NCBI RefSeq assembly: GCF_901709675.1 | Contig: NC_051103.1 | Location: forward strand, 2,713,501-2,777,500 | DNA: 64,000 bases | Direction: 5' to 3' | Source of the DNA: Syngnathus acus | Taxonomy: Eukaryota; Chordata; Actinopteri; Syngnathiformes; Syngnathidae | Shown: positions 1 to 8,030 of the stretch, piece by piece | Numbering within the stretch: the first letter of the stretch is position 1 | Layout: every line of letters begins with the position of its first letter | Notes under the pieces: model-generated | Told to the model about the DNA's origin: nothing | Database searches by the model: none | Seen by the model: the letters and a program-made list of their open reading frames with translations, nothing else | Program-made: the position numbers and the translations under genes

Positions 1-33
1 AGCCCGAGATTGAAACCCGACCCCGCTTTCCAG

Positions 34-318
34 TACAGGGGCTCGTACAAGTTGAAGCTGTTCTCCCGTCCCGACCTGTCGGGCCAAGCCACGGAGGTGA
101 CGGACGACTGCCCCGACGTGGCCTCGCGCTTGCGCCTGAGCGACGTCTACTCGTGCGACGTGGCCGAAGGCTTCTGGGTCATGTACGAGCACCCCAACTA
201 CAGGGGGCGCCAGTTCGTCCTGCGCCCCGGCGAGTACCGGGCCTGCGGCGACTGGGGCAGCCAGCAGCCGGCGGTGGGCTCGCTGCGTCGGATCAAAACC
301 CTCAAGGCCAACGAGTAA
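34..318 (+). CDS. Gamma-crystallin (M-type-like), last exon only
   Basis: Third exon of a lens gamma-crystallin whose first two exons lie left of the window. A ttccag acceptor ends at base 33 and the exon starts in phase 0 at 34 with a Tyr codon, the usual start of the second crystallin domain. The 94 residues carry the two C-terminal Greek-key motifs: YKLKLFSRPDLSGQ opens motif 3 and [17 protein letters not shown] opens motif 4, followed by VGSLRR. It stops at TAA 316-318. Gamma-crystallins are structural, highly packed monomers of the lens. The exon matches the last exon of the complete gene just downstream in length and motif order, so the two are tandem copies. The AATAAA signal overlaps the stop codon. 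Identity as a gamma-crystallin is secure; the subtype (M, MX, S) is not. Confidence 0.93.
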   Translation, partial: YRGSYKLKLFSRPDLSGQATEVTDDCPDVASRLRLSDVYSCDVAEGFWVMYEHPNYRGRQFVLRPGEYRACGDWGSQQPAVGSLRRIKTLKANE

Positions 319-322
319 TAAA
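317..322 (+). promoter_or_regulatory. Polyadenylation signal overlapping the stop codon
   Basis: AATAAA begins on the second base of the TAA stop at 316-318 of the upstream gamma-crystallin. Short 3' UTRs are typical of gamma-crystallin messages; here the UTR would be only about 20-30 bases. Confidence 0.6.
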
Positions 323-667
323 AGTCGTAGGCATTTGCACAAAAACGCGCCTTTTGTCACGTTATTTCGCCTCATTTGAGATTTGGTCAGGCAACGCCCC
401 CTGGAATTAAGACTGCCCAATCACATCGCGGCACGCAGCTCAAGGTAAGTCATGTCTACTTTGTTGATTTGTAAATTATTTTAAAAATAGCGTTATGGAG
501 AAATGTTGACCTCCTAAACAAATTTTCATTTCAGCAGATGTTGCAACTCCTTTTTGCCTTTTTTTTTTCTTTTTTTTTCCTGCTGCATGAGGAAAAGTTG
601 CAGCCGAGCCGCATTTTCCACAGCGCTTAGTCGGGACAAAGCGGCCGTCGGTGCAGCTGGGCAAGCC

Positions 668-730
668 TGCTGACTCGGCGCCATTTTGCCGCACTTGGCT
701 TTCGTTCGTGCGGCTCACCGGCTCTATAAA
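668..730 (+). promoter_or_regulatory. Crystallin promoter: MARE-like site and TATA box
   Basis: TATAAA at 725-730 lies 67 bases before the start codon of the complete gamma-crystallin. About 45 bases upstream, TGCTGACTCGGCG at 668-680 closely resembles the Maf recognition element (TGCTGACTCAGCA). Large Maf proteins are known lens activators of crystallin genes, so this is a plausible lens control site. The element is read from sequence; its activity is inferred. Confidence 0.6.
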
Positions 731-796
731 GGCGCTGCCGCGTCCATAACGTGGCCCGAGCCGATCTGCCGTATTTTCTGATCGCCCGCCGCCACA

Positions 797-1760
797 ATGA
801 GCAAGGTAAGTGGCACAAATACAACATTTACACATAAAAAAAGAACTTTTTCTACTTGATTTGTAATTTGTTTTCCCCACCCCTACTTAAAAACCATGTT
901 TTTTGTCAGATCATCTTCTTTGAGGATCGCAACTTCCAGGGCCGCCACTTTGAGTGCAGCGGCGACTGCCCCGAGATGCAAAACCACTTCAGCCGCTGCA
1001 ACTCCATCCGTGTTGAGAACGGCTGCTGGGTGGCTTACGAGAAGCCCAACTACGCCGGCTACCAGTACGTGCTCCACAAGGGCGACTACCCCGACTACCA
1101 GCGCTGGGCCGGATTCAACGACTGCATCCGTTCCTGCCGCCTGGTGCCGCCCGTGAGTCCGCCCACTTGAACACACACACGCGCGATCACACAAATTTTT
1201 TTTGTTTCATGAAAAAAAAAAACTTTATACTAATAATGTTTTTCACCAAATTTGGAGTTTTTTCTTCTGACAAATTTTGTGGGTACCTTCAGAAACTTTG
1301 GAGATGCATATAAAATACGACAAAAAAGGAACATCTCAAAAATCTATCCACAGAAATGACCCAAAAGTAATATCAAAAAGAAACCCCTTTCCAAATGCGC
1401 ATTTGTTTAAAAAAAAAAAAACAAAAAAAACCACGGATGGATAGGCCGAAAAGATTTGCTGGCTTGTTTTTGTTGCGGCCGCAGTACAACGGCAGCTACC
1501 GGATGAAGATCTTTGAGCGCTCGGATTTCGGCGGGCAGAACCTGGAGCTGATGGAAGACTGCCCCGACCTGAACGAGCGCTTCCACACGCGCGATATCTC
1601 CTCGGTCAACGTGATGGAGGGCTACTGGATGCTGCACGAGCACCCCAACTACAGGGGACGCCAGTACTTCCTGCGCCCCGGCGAGTACCGCCGACACAGC
1701 GAGTGGGGCGGCGCCAGCCCCACCGTGGGCTCGCTCAGACGCGTCACCCAGCTCGACTGA
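797..1760 (+). CDS. Gamma-crystallin (M-type-like), complete
   Basis: Complete three-exon gamma-crystallin: 797-805 (Met-Ser-Lys), 910-1152 (243 bases, N-terminal domain) and 1485-1760 (C-terminal domain and stop), all with GT-AG junctions in phase 0. The product is 175 residues, the family's normal size. The two-domain, one-exon-per-domain layout and the minute first exon are the family signature. The N domain starts with [16 protein letters not shown] and has a Cys-rich stretch ([17 protein letters not shown]). The C domain has [17 protein letters not shown] and ends VGSLRRV. Role: soluble structural protein of the lens fibre cell. A TATA box sits at 725-730 and AATAAA at 1890-1895. It is a tandem copy of the gene ending at 318. 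The N-terminal wording resembles fish gamma-MX/S forms more than the Met-rich M forms, so I give no symbol. Confidence 0.95.
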
Positions 1761-1889
1761 TTTGTCGCTCGTTCTCGTGCCGCCGCCACCGAACTTCCAT
1801 CCCTCGATGTCTCGTCTATTAAGCGAAAACAAAATAGTCCCCCCGTAGAATGTTTTTGCCTTGCCCCCCCTGCCCAAATCCACACAGAA

Positions 1890-1895
1890 AATAAA
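1890..1895 (+). promoter_or_regulatory. Polyadenylation signal of the complete gamma-crystallin
   Basis: AATAAA about 130 bases after the stop codon at 1758-1760. Confidence 0.6.
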
Positions 1896-1959
1896 ATCTT
1901 CAGAAAAGTCAGTTTGCGTTTGGTTTCTCAGTCCCAAAACAGTCAGCAAAAACAGTTTC

Positions 1960-3750
1960 ATCATTAAAAAAAAGATCAATTTTCCAGATTAAATAAAAAA
2001 AAGTTTATCTCCAAAGATTGTGAGTTTTGTGGGAATGGATGTGCGCCTCCAAACACAAAAAATGGATTAAAAGATGTTGAAAATAGAAAAACTCCAAAAT
2101 TGTCAGATGAAAAACATCAAGCTCCAAATATGTAGACTTTCTTTTTCTTTGAAAACCCCCCACACAATTTTGTTAAAAAAAATGCCCAAAAATAGAAAAG
2201 TAATATTTATCATATTAATTTTACTATTTTATTTTTATTACTATATTTATTACTTTTATTATTTTAACTAAAAATATAATATTTTTAGTTAAAAAAACAA
2301 TACTTGTTTTAAAAGTAATGACATTTTTGCACCTCTAGATTTTCTTTTTTTTTTTGGGGTGGTACGTTGGCTGGCACGTTGTCAGCCATTATCATCAAGG
2401 CGAGCGGCGGCCTCCATCTTCCTTTGTAGCCGGCGCCGCTATTAAAGAGCACTAGAGGCTACGAGCGGATGTACAACAAGTAAGCGTCTTTAGCAGATCA
2501 CATGGCGCCATGAAAGACGTCCACGTTAGATCCACATCACAGGCCTCAAAGACACGCCGCGCCACGCCGTCAAAGTGTCCCGCGATTAGCCCCGAGCCAG
2601 CGGGCGGGAAACGCGCCCGCAACCAAAAAAAAAAAAAAAAAACACAAAACCCGCTGCTCATGCATTTTGCAGCAGCCCGCGATTCCTCTTTCAGAAATAA
2701 ATATCAATTATTGAAATTGTTAATTAGGCGCCGTCTAATTGGCCGGGATTCGCATGAATAAATCACTCTGGGCATTAATTATTGACTGCTGAGGAGAGGA
2801 GGAAAAGAATGAAGCGCGTTTGCCGCTCTCTTAAGATCAACACTGAGAGGAAATATGAGTTTTGGCCTCCAGTAATGTCCAATTAAGGGATTTCCGCCTT
2901 TTTTTTTGGGGGTGCACCAGTCAAGCGCTTTGACTTGTCGTACGGATGCACGACAATTCCCAGAAGGGGGCGGAGCATCTTTAAATCAAGTGGGCGGTTG
3001 AGGTTCGGGAAATCTCCGCTCATTTCCTCCCAAATTAACATTGCGGCGGAAATGACAACTTGGCAAGTCGTCCCGCTCGCATGTCCTGCGTATGTTTTAC
3101 GAGTGGGGAAAAAAAACGGGACGCCTGCTCCACTTTTTCCCGCCGTTTGAAGATCGCAGAGTTTTGTCTGCATCTCTTTGGTGCCGATTGAAGGCTAAAC
3201 TAGTGCGGTTTTTTTTCCGCTTGTTTAGATGATGAGAAGGGCAAAGGAGAAAAAGAGGGAGAATTCCTGTGATTCCCATTGTGAAGTCGCCTCGCGGCTC
3301 TTTTTTCATTTGTGACGGCCGGATAATTAAACCTCTGTAGTATTGCCTTGCATCTTTTCTCTTGCTCGCCCGCCCCACTTGCATCAACGGCAGATTCCCC
3401 CGTGGGCCCGACACTCGCAAAGACATCAGTAGCGCTGCTTTCCTTAATTTGGGGTGGCTGCGACCAAATGCTCCCCGCCTTTGAAACTAAATATCCAAAT
3501 ATTCTTTTTTAAGGCGTTTTTTTTTTTCCGATGTTCTTTTTCAAGAAGAGGCTTCATTTAAGAAGCCGTCATCTTCTCATGACTCCCCAATGGAAAGAGG
3601 AGTGCCACTTTTATCTGCTTTAATTGCAATGTAAATTCTGTGATCAGCAGGACGTGTTCACACTAAAACAAAAAAAGTTAGTCTGTGAACTACTTTTGTT
3701 AGATTCAAGCTTATTGTGAGAAATGATATGCAGCAACGTTTACACATCTT
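1960..3750. other. Intergenic, no gene seen; conserved-element-like block
   Basis: No convincing exon on either strand. 2070-2340 is very AT-rich. The stretch 2690-2830 is rich in homeodomain-type TTAATTA/TTAATTAT cores with a balanced composition unlike the flanking low-complexity DNA, and looks like a conserved non-coding element. The rest is homopolymer-rich unique sequence. Confidence 0.4.
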
Positions 3751-3860
3751 GAAATTTTACCTTCCATTTCTTTGAATCTGACAAACAAAAAAAGGACTCA
3801 GTCGGTGGTCGGCATGCCCGTGGGGCCGTCCGTGTTCATGCCCGCCTCTGCTTTTGCAAG

Positions 3861-3968
3861 TCACCCGGTCCGAAGCAGTAGCTGTCGGCCAAAGCAGAGC
3901 TGGCGTTGCAGAAGACGCGCGCGGGCGCTGTCCAGCAGCTGCTGCAAGGAACCACTCGGCTGTGTCCT
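3861..3968 (-). CDS. Exon-like segment, unrecognised (candidate terminal exon)
   Basis: On the minus strand a tttttgtctcag acceptor is followed at 3968 by 35 open codons and a TGA (3861-3863). The peptide is Leu/Arg/Gln-rich (SLQQLLDSARARLLQRQ), GC-rich at third positions and could be an amphipathic helix. I do not recognise the family. It may pair with the candidate at 4246-4361, but that one also ends in a stop, so they cannot both be terminal exons of a single transcript form. It could be chance; confidence is low. Confidence 0.25.
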   Translation of the reverse strand, partial: RTQPSGSLQQLLDSARARLLQRQLCFGRQLLLRTG

Positions 3969-4245
3969 CTGAGACAAAAAAGGAAAAGTACAGTTTTGGC
4001 CGCAAGCACTTTTGCGTCATCAATAAGTTGGACTTTCTAGGGAAAGTACTTGGCGAAACTCTGGATGGGTTTAGCCTTTTTTTTTGGCCCAAATGAAAAG
4101 GGGAAAAAAAAAATTCCAATTTTGCAAAATGTAAAACATTTCTGCAACATGTAAATTTGTTTTTCCTATAAAAGTGACTTGCCATTTTATTATTTTTGTT
4201 GTTATTCAAATAAGAGAAAAAAACTCAAATTTGTTGCTCTTGTTT

Positions 4246-4361
4246 TCAGGCCAGCGGTTTTGCGTGACGATGTGCGTGTTCCACGGCCGCCTCCATCTCG
4301 ACGCAGCACTCCAGGTCGCCGTACTCCATCTCCCAAATGTCAGGTAGGCGGGACTCGCCAC
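4246..4361 (-). CDS. Exon-like segment, unrecognised
   Basis: The minus strand reads open from an acceptor ending at 4362 to TGA at 4246-4248. The peptide has an ordinary composition (DIWEMEYGDLECCVEMEAA) and strong G/C third positions, which suggests real coding. The same DNA is framed on the plus strand by tgttttcag (4241-4249) and a CAG|GTAGGC donor (4344), so it could instead be a 94-base plus-strand exon. I do not recognise either reading. It lies between the crystallins and tcap, where I know of no expected gene. Confidence 0.25.
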
Positions 4362-4369
4362 CTGAACCA

Positions 4370-4990
4370 GCGACCAGCATAACTCGATTGTCATGGGGCT
4401 TAAATGCACTGCGTTATTCCATTATTTCGGCCCTGTTTTCTCTCTCGGCCGCTTTTTGCTCTTTATCTGAGCCTCGTCCTCATCTGTTTTTTGTCCATCT
4501 GACTGTCGAGTAAGGAGCCGAGTTTACCTTGAGGCTCTGGGGGCCTCACAAACCAACACAGCCGCTTTTTTTAATTGTGTGTCTCCAGAGAACGTAATGC
4601 TTGTGTGTTTTTGCACAGCTCAAGGAAATGCACAACTGTGAAGAAGAAAAAAAAAAAAAAGAAACGCTTGCCGTACGCTAAGCAATAAAAAGTCCATATG
4701 GAGATCAAATCCTGAAGCATCTTTGGAGGCTTCTTGTCATGAGCTTAAGAGGCAGAGGACTATTTCGGAGAAGATTCAAATTGGGTGTGCAACGACGGGC
4801 GAGGGCCGACCGTCCCCAAGGTCGGCCTTACCGCGCTTTTGTCTTTGGCATGGGCATGCAACCAAAATAACCGCAGACGCACAACTATGTCAACACGGCC
4901 CGCCCTGCCCTAACACTTGTGCAGGCTGGTTCGCCGGGTGCACTCGCAATCGTCGCTCGCTCTTTTGCACTCACGGAAGAAAAGTTGCTT
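4370..4990. other. Intergenic upstream of tcap, no gene seen
   Basis: Unique sequence with several open frames but no splice-consistent coding pattern. The tcap promoter should lie in the last part; I see no clear TATA box. Confidence 0.3.
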
Positions 4991-4996
4991 TTGAAG

Positions 4997-5397
4997 ATGA
5001 GCGGTGGCGCACTGGACTGCAGCGTGCTGGAGGAGGACTGGCACAGAGGGCAGAGCTACTCGGCTCACTGGCACAGCCTCGGCGTGTCCCGCTCGCAAAG
5101 GTCAGCAAAGTGGTCAATCTTGTCAGCGTTAGCGCTTAGGCTTTCTGAGTTTCGGTACAGCTTAGTCTGGATTGCCTTTAGATTGAATGTAAACAGGAGC
5201 AGGATTCAAATACAAGTTTAGCTTTTAAAATTTGGGTCTGTCAACTTTCCAGGCCTACAGTGAGCGAGGCGCAGCGCTCCGAGAACTACTGGCAAGCCAG
5301 GCGACTCCTGCAGCGCTTCCTCTCGGGCGCCATCGGACACGGGCTGCCGCCGCAGACCGACAAAAAGGTTGAGCTGGGAAGCCAGCGAGCAACCTGA
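4997..5397 (+). CDS. tcap: Telethonin-like (titin-cap), short form
   Basis: Two exons, 4997-5100 and 5253-5397, with AAAG|gtcagc donor and ctttccag acceptor joining in phase 2, give 82 residues. Exon 1 (LDCSVLEEDWHRGQSYSAHW then L) lines up with the N-terminus of telethonin: Cys-x-Val-x-Glu-Glu, an Arg, then Ala-x-Trp about ten residues on. The intron falls at about residue 35, as in the human gene. Exon 2 has the QR-x-E-x-Y-x-Q pattern that follows in telethonin. In muscle, telethonin caps the titin N-terminus at the Z-disc. It stands next to pnmt, its neighbour in other vertebrates. Oddity: telethonin is normally about 165 residues; here the frame stops at half that, and a poly(A) signal follows at 5522-5527. 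It may be truncated, frame-shifted, or continued by an exon I missed. Confidence 0.6.
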
Positions 5398-5521
5398 CAG
5401 TTCCAAAGAGTCTCGTGTCGGAAAGCAAGACCACCGTCCAGATGACGTCGCCGAGGTTCCTGGCTTGAAGGGTTTGCCGATTGTTTTCCGTCAGTGGATA
5501 CAAAAGTATGTTGACTTTTTT

Positions 5522-5527
5522 AATAAA
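5522..5527 (+). promoter_or_regulatory. Polyadenylation signal downstream of tcap
   Basis: AATAAA 125 bases after the tcap-like stop codon; it would end a two-exon transcript here. Confidence 0.45.
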
Positions 5528-5549
5528 GCACAAAGCCAAAGTAACCACT

Positions 5550-6250
5550 TTGTCCCCTTTGCTTTCATTTGAAAATATGAATCCTACAAAATTGGCAAAC
5601 GTGATGCCAGGAGGATGATCACATACTCTAATTTGACCGCTAACATGTGGCAGAATTCCACATTCCAAATACTGCGAGAGTGTGTGTGTGTCCATCTGCC
5701 AGGGATGAAGGAGGTCTCAAGGGAAGCAGTTTGATGACAACGTGGCAATTTTCCACTGCAGTTCAGCTGCTGCTTACACTGGGAATAGGCCTTCAATTAA
5801 TTGAATCAGCGGCTCAAAGTGTGTTTTGTCAGCTGGCCTTGGTTGCTTGCGCCGTTCAAAGCCTAACATGCCCCTTTAACCCCTCCACGCACTACATTGG
5901 CCGACGATGACATTGCAGAAGGTTTCCAAACAACACAGATGACATGTTTGTCTTGTTTTTATGTTTGCAGAATATTTGGGAGCAAAAACCAAGCTGCGCT
6001 CCGGTGCCGACTGTAAGGGATCCTCTGAAGAGTTAAGATTCAAAGGGAGCTGGCAAAGGCAAACGTGGACTGATGAGGAAGATGGTGGAGATCTGTTGAA
6101 GGTTGGACGCCGGACCTGAAAGCAATGATGCGTCCATTAGCGTGGCTAATCTGATGGCATCGGTGCCCGAGGCCAGAGAATGGAAACGTAGGCAAATGCT
6201 ATCAGGATTCAACACCGACGCCCCCGCCCCAAAGTCCAAACAACAAAGTG
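5550..6250. other. Intergenic between tcap and pnmt
   Basis: No coding pattern or repeat recognised, apart from a short (GT)n run near 5680. It must contain the distal pnmt promoter. Confidence 0.35.
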
Positions 6251-6254
6251 AGGC

Positions 6255-6261
6255 TATAAAA
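6255..6261 (+). promoter_or_regulatory. TATA box of pnmt
   Basis: TATAAAA in a GC-rich context, 56 bases upstream of the pnmt start codon at 6317. Confidence 0.65.
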
Positions 6262-6316
6262 GGAGGCTCCGAGCCGGAAGCTCGGCAGCAAACTGACTTT
6301 TATCCGCAGGGGACGA

Positions 6317-7243
6317 ATGGAGCAAAAGGAAAACGACACTGCCGCCATGGCTGCCCGCTACCAACGCTTTGACCCGGCGGCGTATCTGCAGTACAACTAC
6401 ACTCCACCGCGAGCCGACTTTGACAGAGAGGACAGCATCGTGCCGTGGAAATTGGCCCGGCTACACCGAGCCTTCGCCGAAGGTAAGCGAGCGGTACCCG
6501 GGCCGCTCCGCCTGTCACCGAACCGCTTTTGCTCAGGCGACATCGGCGGCGAGCTGCTGGTGGACGTGGGCTCCGGGCCGACCCTCTACCAAGTCCTGAG
6601 CGGCTGTGAGGTCTTCGACGAGGTGGTCCTGACTGACTTCCTGGAGTCCAACCGGGAGGAGCTGCGGCGCTGGCTGCGAGACGAGAAGGGCTGCAGCATG
6701 GACTGGACGCCGTACCTGCAGCACGTTTGCAAGCTGGAGGGCCGACGGTATGACACCACACGACGGTTCTATCGACTCGCCTGAACTCGGCTTGTGACTC
6801 TCAGGGCCTCGGCGTGGACAGAGAAGGCGGCCAAGCTCCGCCGGGCCATCAGCGACATCCTCCCCATCGACGTGCACCGTCCGCAGCCTCTGGACCCCCG
6901 CAGGTTCCCCCCCGCCAAGGCCGACTGCCTGGTGTCCTGCTTCTGCCTGGAGAGCGTCAGTCCCGACCTGACCGCCTTTACCCGGGCCCTGGGCCACATC
7001 GGCACGCTGCTGCGGCCCGGGGGCCACCTCCTGCTCATCGGGGCCCTTGGGGAAAGCTTCTACATGGGGGGGCCCGGCCTGAAGATCCCCGTGGTGCCGC
7101 TGGGCGAGGCGGAGGTGTGCGCCAGTCTGAAGGAGACGGGCTACACCCTGATCCGGCTGGAGGTTTACACGCTGCCTCAGGACATGCGAGTGGGGGTGGA
7201 TGATGTGACGGGGGTGTTTTTTGCAAAGGCAAAGAAGGATTAA
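6317..7243 (+). CDS. pnmt: Phenylethanolamine N-methyltransferase
   Basis: Converts noradrenaline to adrenaline with S-adenosylmethionine in the cytosol of adrenaline-producing cells. Three exons, 6317-6482, 6537-6747 and 6805-7243, with GT-AG sites and consistent phases (1, 2), give 271 residues; human PNMT has 282 and also three exons. Visible family landmarks: the N-terminal YQRFDPAAYLQYNY block; the SAM-binding loop LVDVGSGPTLYQ near residues 63-74; VLTDFLESNREEL; the CLESVSPDL block, whose Glu175 aligns with the amine-binding glutamate of human PNMT; LLRPGGHLLLIGAL; and VGVDDVTGVFF with Asp258/259, which includes the second amine-binding acid. The in-frame Met at residue 11 is an alternative start; I chose the first because it follows the TATA box directly. 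The introns are only 54 and 57 bases. Neighbours: tcap upstream in the same orientation, ppp1r1b downstream and convergent. Confidence 0.96.
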
Positions 7244-7249
7244 ACAGGT

Positions 7250-7782
7250 GCTGTCCAAAAAGTGTATTCTCCTGAGTTATATGTGCTTTTGCTGAATGTC
7301 TTTCTCATTTCAGATGGACGAGGAAGAGATGAGGAGAGTGCTCTTTATGTTAGATGGTTACACATCCCCCCCTGCAGTGCAAAAATAGGTACTACAGCAA
7401 ACCCAAAATCAGCCATGCTGTGAGTGTTTTAAAATGAAATAATGACTGTGCATTTCATTTTGTTCATATAGCAAAAGAAATGTTTGAAAAAAATACATCG
7501 ATTAACAGTTTAATGTGTTCATGTATTGAAAGTGGACATACAAAAACAGATACTCTATTTAAAAACAAAATAAGCAAATGAAATATGAAAAGTATATTTC
7601 TGGATTTTTTTCTCAAATATTATTACTTTGATGGAAAAAATAAATTAATTTACTCCGAATTATACTGATGTATTCATTTCTGTGTCATGAAGTGACATCT
7701 CTTGTGTCTTCATTGTATTGAAACTCCATAAAGAGTGAATTAGCTCTCCGTTTATTCCAAACGCAATTCACTGACTAATAAA
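7250..7782 (+). other. pnmt 3' UTR region and poly(A) signal
   Basis: AT-rich, non-coding. AATAAA at 7777-7782 faces the minus-strand AATAAA of ppp1r1b at 7821-7826, so the two genes end within about 60 bases of each other. Confidence 0.5.
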
Positions 7783-7820
7783 GGCACTAGATGATACGCT
7801 TCAAAAGTCATTCTGGAGCT

Positions 7821-7826
7821 TTTATT
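7821..7826 (-). promoter_or_regulatory. Polyadenylation signal of ppp1r1b
   Basis: TTTATT on the plus strand is AATAAA on the minus strand, about 205 bases past the ppp1r1b stop codon. Confidence 0.5.
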
Positions 7827-8030
7827 TGCAACCAAGCATAAATATATCGAATGCTAGTGTGCAGGACACATGAAAAGCCCCAGACAAATGTCCATTCAAA
7901 TGCTTCCATTCTCTTTAGCACCACCTTGTGGCGTCGACAGCGATGTTCTTGCACACACTGTCCTTACATGCCATCTCCAAGCACGCGTGCACACAAACTC
8001 CTGTCCACGTCTTTCTAATCTCATGCCATC

